From: Gordonia zhenghanii
GTDB lineage: Bacteria > Actinomycetota > Actinomycetes > Mycobacteriales > Mycobacteriaceae
Direction of reading: 5' to 3'
DNA length: 64,000 nucleotides
Assembly: GCF_021738965.1 (NCBI RefSeq)
Contig: NZ_JAKKOQ010000020.1
Location: 1-64,000, forward strand
Below are positions 61,101-64,000 of this stretch, piece by piece (positions within the stretch are counted from its first letter, which is position 1; each line of letters begins with the position of its first letter). Below the pieces are notes generated by a model. The model saw only the letters and a list, made by a program, of their open reading frames with translations. It did not search any database and had not been told where the DNA came from. Both the position numbers and the translations under genes were made by a program.

Positions 61101-61570
61101 TCGAGACATTCGGGGACACCTCGAGTCTGTCGGCGGCCCAGTTCCTCTACGGACTCCGCTCGGGCATGGAGCATCGAGTGGAGCTGTCCAAGGGCGTCAA
61201 TCTCCTCATCGGGTTGGAGGCGATCTCCGAGCCGGACGAGCAGGGCATGCGAACCGTGATGTGCATCCTCAACGGCCACCTACGACCGGTGCCCGCTCGG
61301 GACCGTTCGATCAAGGCCGACGTCGCGACCGCGGAGAAGGCCGACAAGAACAACTCCGGACACATCCCTGCGCCGTTCGCAGGCGTCGTCACGCTGTCGG
61401 TGAACGAGGGCGATCACATCGAGGCAGGCGGACAGATCGGCACCATCGAAGCGATGAAGATGGAGGCTCCGATCACCACACCGCACTCGGGCACAGTCAC
61501 TCGGACCGTCATCGAGACGGTGGCACAGGTCGAAGCGGGCGACCTGCTCGTCGTTCTTCACGACGAGTAG
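58169..61570 (+). CDS. pyc: Pyruvate carboxylase
   Basis: A 1133-residue single-chain pyruvate carboxylase, the usual length. Order: biotin carboxylase with ATP-grasp (KVLVANRGEIAIRGFRAAYE, VKAVAGGGGRGMR, EMNPRIQVEHTVTEEITDVD), carboxyltransferase (VTDTTFRDAHQSLLATRVRT, ALNNVDQMRPGIDAVRETGT, DMAGLLRAPAA, HVHTHDTPGGQLATYLAAWQ), the allosteric/PYC_OADA region, and a C-terminal biotinyl domain with EAMKMEA; the biotinylated Lys is about residue 1097. It makes oxaloacetate from pyruvate, bicarbonate and ATP. ATG 58169 (MTSTNFEKV) is the family-like start; frames from 58073 or 58145 add residues upstream of the conserved domain. It ends at a strong hairpin. Confidence 0.97.
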   Translation: MTSTNFEKVLVANRGEIAIRGFRAAYELGIGTVAVFPYEDRNSAHRTKADESYEIGEPGHPVRNYLDIDLIIDAAKKSGADAVYPGYGFLSENPDLAAACAANGIAFVGPPQHVLELTGNKASAIAAAKAAGLPVLPSSEPSNDIDELLAAAESMTFPVFVKAVAGGGGRGMRRVEEIDGLREAIEAASREAESAFGDATVFLEQAVINPRHIEVQILADTHGNVIHLFERDCSVQRRHQKVVELAPAPNLDPALREKICADAVAFAKQIDYSCAGTVEFLVDERGQHMFIEMNPRIQVEHTVTEEITDVDLVQSQLRVAAGATLDELGLSQDMIKIRGAALQCRITTEDPSNGFQPDTGRITGYRTPGGGGVRLDGGTALGAEVGAYFDSMLVKLTCRGRDFESAVAHARRAVTEFRIRGVATNIPFLQALLDDPDFRAGRVTTSFIEEHPELLTSNSSADRASKILSYLADVTVNHPNGVRPVHVNLADKLPAVDLSAPPRDGSRQRLLELGPEGFAASLREQKALAVTDTTFRDAHQSLLATRVRTSSLTAVAPYVSRLTPELLSIEAWGGATYDVALRFLKEDPWDRLAQLREAVPNICLQMLLRGRNTVGYTPYPESVTRAFVAEAASTGIDIFRIFDALNNVDQMRPGIDAVRETGTTIAEVAMSYTGDLSDPNENLYTLDYYLRLAEKIVNAGAHVLAIKDMAGLLRAPAASTLVSALRSEFDLPIHVHTHDTPGGQLATYLAAWQAGADAVDGASSPMSGTTSQPSLSAIVAAAAHSEFDTGLSLDAVCELEPYWETLRKVYAPFESGVPAPTGRVYTHEIPGGQLSNLRSQATALGLADRFEEVEAKYAAADRLLGRLVKVTPSSKVVGDLALALVGSGVDVEEFAENPGRYDVPDSVIGFLQGELGTPVGGWPEPFRSRALEGRDEPEPQAELSAEDEAALAGDSATRRSTLNRLLFPGPTKEYLEHVETFGDTSSLSAAQFLYGLRSGMEHRVELSKGVNLLIGLEAISEPDEQGMRTVMCILNGHLRPVPARDRSIKADVATAEKADKNNSGHIPAPFAGVVTLSVNEGDHIEAGGQIGTIEAMKMEAPITTPHSGTVTRTVIETVAQVEAGDLLVVLHDE

Positions 61571-61588
61571 CGCGTAGAGCGGGGTCGG

Positions 61589-61632
61589 GGACGCCAGGAC
61601 AGACCGAATCGAGAGATTCTGTCCTGGCGTCC
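61589..61632 (+). terminator. Hairpin terminator after pyruvate carboxylase
   Basis: Perfect 15-base stem GGACGCCAGGACAGA (61589-61603) and TCTGTCCTGGCGTCC (61618-61632) with a 14-base loop, 18 bases after the pyc stop. Confidence 0.85.
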
Positions 61633-61700
61633 GAACTCCGTGCGTTATCGTGCACTCCAACAGTGAATTAGTTCGATCGATCAACTTGTAGGGGTGTGGG

Positions 61701-62570
61701 ATGCGGTTCAAGCATGTGGCGACGACGGTGGGTGCTCTGGCTGCCGCAGCGGTGATGGCGGTTGGCCTCATGCCGGGTGCAGCGCAGGCGACACCCGCGC
61801 CACTGAAGTACGTCAACCTCGGCGACAGCTACTCGGCGGGGTCAGGCGTGCTGCCGTTCGCGCCAGAGGCGAGCATCGGGTGCATGCAGTCGGCCGATAA
61901 CTACGCCAAGCTCGTGGCTCGATCGAACGGGTACGACCTCACCGACGTCAGTTGTGGTGGGGCGACGACTGAGGACTTCTTCAGTTCGCAGCAATCCGGT
62001 GTCAAGCCCCAACTCGCTGCACTCGACGACGACGTCGATCTGGTGACGTTCTCCATCGGCGGAAACGACGACGACCTATTCGCAGGCACCGTGATCAACT
62101 GTGTGGTCGCGGGCGTCGGCTCCGGAATGCGCGGAACGCCCTGTGAAGACAAGTACGCGAAGTCGGCGTCCAAGACGATCCGCGAGACGACCTACCCGAA
62201 TCTGGTCAAGGCCATGAAGGCAGTCCGAGTCAAGGCCCCGAACGCCCGGGTGGCCGCGCTCAACTACCCGTGGATTGCACCCGACCGCAACGCACCGTGC
62301 AACGGGATGCCGATATCGGCGGGCGACGGGAAGTTCACCCACCGAGTCCAAGCCGAACTCAACGACGCGATCGCTCGCGCGGCGGAGAAGACCGGTGTGA
62401 CGCTCGTGGATGCGGCGGCAGCCTCTGTCGGCCACGACGCCTGCAAGGCTCCCGGCGTGCGATGGGTCGAGCCGGTGCTCACCACATCCCAGTTCGTGCC
62501 CGTCCACCCGAACTCGCTCGGCGAGCGTCGCATGGCAGACGTGACTGCGAAGACGCTCGATCTGAAGTAG
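61701..62570 (+). CDS. Secreted SGNH-family esterase/lipase
   Basis: A 289-residue exported GDSL/SGNH hydrolase. Signal peptide VATTVGALAAAAVMAVGLMP with an AQA cleavage site. Block I is VNLGDSYSAGSG (catalytic Ser), the Gly block is VSCGGATTEDFF, the Asn block is FSIGGNDDDLF and the final block with the His is VPVHPNSLGERR. Several Cys pairs suit an extracellular enzyme. It resembles secreted actinobacterial lipases such as Streptomyces SCO7513-type enzymes. Substrates are likely acyl esters. Start ATG 61701. It is convergent with the MFS gene next to it. Confidence 0.9.
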   Translation: MRFKHVATTVGALAAAAVMAVGLMPGAAQATPAPLKYVNLGDSYSAGSGVLPFAPEASIGCMQSADNYAKLVARSNGYDLTDVSCGGATTEDFFSSQQSGVKPQLAALDDDVDLVTFSIGGNDDDLFAGTVINCVVAGVGSGMRGTPCEDKYAKSASKTIRETTYPNLVKAMKAVRVKAPNARVAALNYPWIAPDRNAPCNGMPISAGDGKFTHRVQAELNDAIARAAEKTGVTLVDAAAASVGHDACKAPGVRWVEPVLTTSQFVPVHPNSLGERRMADVTAKTLDLK

Positions 62571-62571
62571 G

Positions 62572-63960
62572 TCAGACGCCGTGCGCGGACTTCCGCGCCA
62601 CCCGCACCTGATTGATCACGAGTGCGACGCAGACCGCCGTCGCCGTTATTGCAGCGACGGCGAGCGACGCAGTGATTCCGCTCTTCCCGGGGCTGGCGGC
62701 GAGGATCGAGCCGACGATCGCGCTGCCTGCCGCGCCACCGACTGTGCGCAGGACCTGGTTGAAGCTGACTGCGCTGCCGACTTCGAAGACTGCGACGTTG
62801 CGTGCAATGAGCGTGGGCATCGCGGCGTATGCCGAACCCATGCCGAGTCCGAAGAGGGTCATCCCGACCAGGATCTCCCACAGGTGATCGTTGGTCAGCC
62901 AGATCATGAGCGCAGACGCAGCCATCAACGACGAGCCGGCAGGCAGCATCGTCGTCATGGAGCCCGGTCCGAGGCGTCGAACGAATCGGTTGCCTACGAG
63001 GCTGCCGACCGACAGCGGGAGCATCACGAATCCGGCCCAGAACAACGGGAGTTCGAGTCCGTAACCGGTCGACTCGGGGGCCTGCGCGATGATGCTGATG
63101 GTCGACAGGCTCATGTACATCGAGGCGCCGAGACTGATCGCCGTCAGGTTGGCCAAGAGTACGTCCGGCGTCTTGACGACGTGCAGGTTGATCAACGGAT
63201 CTCGCGACCGCAGTTCGACGACCGCCCAGACGACGAGGCAGGCCGCGCCGATGACGATCGCCGCGATCGTCGGAACCGACAGCCAACCCCAGTGCGATCC
63301 CTGGCTGACGGCGATGAGCAGGCCGGCCAGTCCGACGGACAGCAGGGCGGCGCCCGGGGTGTCGAACGGCCGAGACGTACCGGCCTCGCCGTCAGACGGC
63401 ACCCATTTCCAGACGACGACGATCGCGGTCAAGACGAAGACCGCGGCGAACCAGAAAGCGACCCGATAATCGAGCATGCTCGCGAGGATGCCGGTCAACG
63501 GATAGCCGAGGCCCAGGCCGGTCGCGACCGTCACCGACAACGTCGAGATGGCGGGGTCGGCGCGACCTGCACCGCCGAGGTGGCGGCGGGCCAGCACGAT
63601 GGTCACCGGCACGATTCCGTAGGTCAGGCCTTGCAGCGCGCGGCCGACGAGGAAGACGCCGAACGTCGGGGCCGATCCCGCGACGATGGATCCGACGAGG
63701 ATGACGGCGAGCGAGATCAGGAGGAGACGTTTGGTGTTGCGTCCATCGGACAGCCTGCCCATGATCGGGGTCGCGACGGCGCCTACCAGCAGGTTCACCG
63801 TGAGCATCCACTGTGCAGCGCTGACCGAGACGTCGAGTTCGGACGCGATCGACGGCACCAGCAGCATGCCGAGCGAACTGACGATCGACGTCGTCAGGGC
63901 GGCGTAGATCAGGCTGGGGACGAGTGACTTGCTGGTGTTCAGCGGCTGATCGGTGGTCAT
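62572..63960 (-). CDS. MFS exporter
   Basis: A 462-residue major facilitator with 12-14 hydrophobic segments: PSLIYAALTTSIVSSLGMLL, AAQWMLTVNLLVGAVATPIM, GRLSDGRNTKRLLLISLAVI (motif A variant), YPLTGILASMLDYRVAFWFA and a C-terminal half with GLGMGSAYAAMPTLIARNVA. It resembles drug/hydrophobic-compound exporters and the MFS half of the 44387 fusion, but has no repeat tail. Start ATG 63960. Its stop lies one base past the SGNH gene's stop, tail to tail, without a clear shared terminator. Substrate unknown. Confidence 0.85.
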   Translation of the reverse strand: MTTDQPLNTSKSLVPSLIYAALTTSIVSSLGMLLVPSIASELDVSVSAAQWMLTVNLLVGAVATPIMGRLSDGRNTKRLLLISLAVILVGSIVAGSAPTFGVFLVGRALQGLTYGIVPVTIVLARRHLGGAGRADPAISTLSVTVATGLGLGYPLTGILASMLDYRVAFWFAAVFVLTAIVVVWKWVPSDGEAGTSRPFDTPGAALLSVGLAGLLIAVSQGSHWGWLSVPTIAAIVIGAACLVVWAVVELRSRDPLINLHVVKTPDVLLANLTAISLGASMYMSLSTISIIAQAPESTGYGLELPLFWAGFVMLPLSVGSLVGNRFVRRLGPGSMTTMLPAGSSLMAASALMIWLTNDHLWEILVGMTLFGLGMGSAYAAMPTLIARNVAVFEVGSAVSFNQVLRTVGGAAGSAIVGSILAASPGKSGITASLAVAAITATAVCVALVINQVRVARKSAHGV

Positions 63961-64000
63961 GGAGCACGTATCCCGAACTCGCGGGTGTAGGGGCTCGGAG

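Noticed and set aside
58028-61279. Long open frame (1083 residues) on the minus strand
   Set aside because: It lies wholly antisense to pyruvate carboxylase, is rich in Arg/Gly/Asp from codon-position bias, and has no domain or ribosome site.
62581-63927. Long plus-strand frame of 448 residues
   Set aside because: Antisense shadow of the MFS gene; its composition (Asp/Arg/Glu repeats) is the usual mirror of hydrophobic codons.

Overview
This window is high-GC actinobacterial DNA. An MspA-type porin, a DUF222/13E12 HNH protein, many TetR regulators, GTG/TTG starts and a biotin-dependent pyruvate carboxylase fit a mycolate-containing member of the Mycobacteriales. Gordonia or a close relative is my inference; there is no rRNA or marker gene to confirm it. 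I saw no tRNA, rRNA or CRISPR array.

Layout. 0-5 kb: a TetR gene that seems frameshifted at its N-terminus, a secreted glucanase-fold protein, a GntR/FadR gene killed by an in-frame amber codon, an intact TetR gene and a secreted lipase. 5-7.4 kb: a decayed IS3 element with an internal inversion, then an intact-looking IS3 element with a G_GGA_AAA slippery site. 7.4-9.4 kb: a divergent TetR / SDR / GlcG-like cassette. 10-16 kb: AraC and TauE genes, a MarR fragment, and an XRE-cupin regulator divergent from a run of genes (thioredoxin-reductase-like flavoprotein, methyltransferase, DHA2-type exporter, old yellow enzyme) that looks like a detoxification cluster. 16.1-21.5 kb: the old yellow enzyme gene is broken twice, first by an IS5-bounded unit carrying MarR and SnoaL-like genes, then by an IS3 element that is itself interrupted by another IS3.

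21.7-29 kb: a Tn7-like transposition operon on the minus strand, read in the order TnsA-like (frameshifted), TnsB/TniA, TnsC/TniB, TniQ and a second TniQ. Most junctions overlap as TGATG or TAATG. A second, different TnsA-like fragment faces the other way, and an unrecognised 347-residue gene follows. 31-33 kb: a second TetR/SDR/GlcG cassette, whose SDR is about 80% identical to the first. 33.4-44 kb: a HigBA-type toxin-antitoxin pair, a broken zinc-ribbon/VSR-like gene, a polymorphic toxin with its likely immunity gene and a membrane partner, an MspA porin, and a graveyard of decayed toxin, immunity and regulator fragments with locally lower GC.

44-48.5 kb: a TetR gene divergent from three linked genes that share carboxypeptidase-regulatory-like (transthyretin-like) repeats: an MFS exporter with a repeat tail, a protein made only of repeats, and a repeat-YceI fusion. 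48.5-64 kb is ordinary chromosome: an alpha/beta hydrolase, TetR genes, an MBL-fold hydrolase, an aldehyde dehydrogenase, an SDR, an HNH protein, a GtrA protein, pyruvate carboxylase, an SGNH esterase and an MFS exporter. The accessory part, about 5-44 kb, has grown by repeated insertion and decay. The Tn7-like operon with two TniQ proteins and the MFS/repeat/YceI cluster are the most interesting systems.
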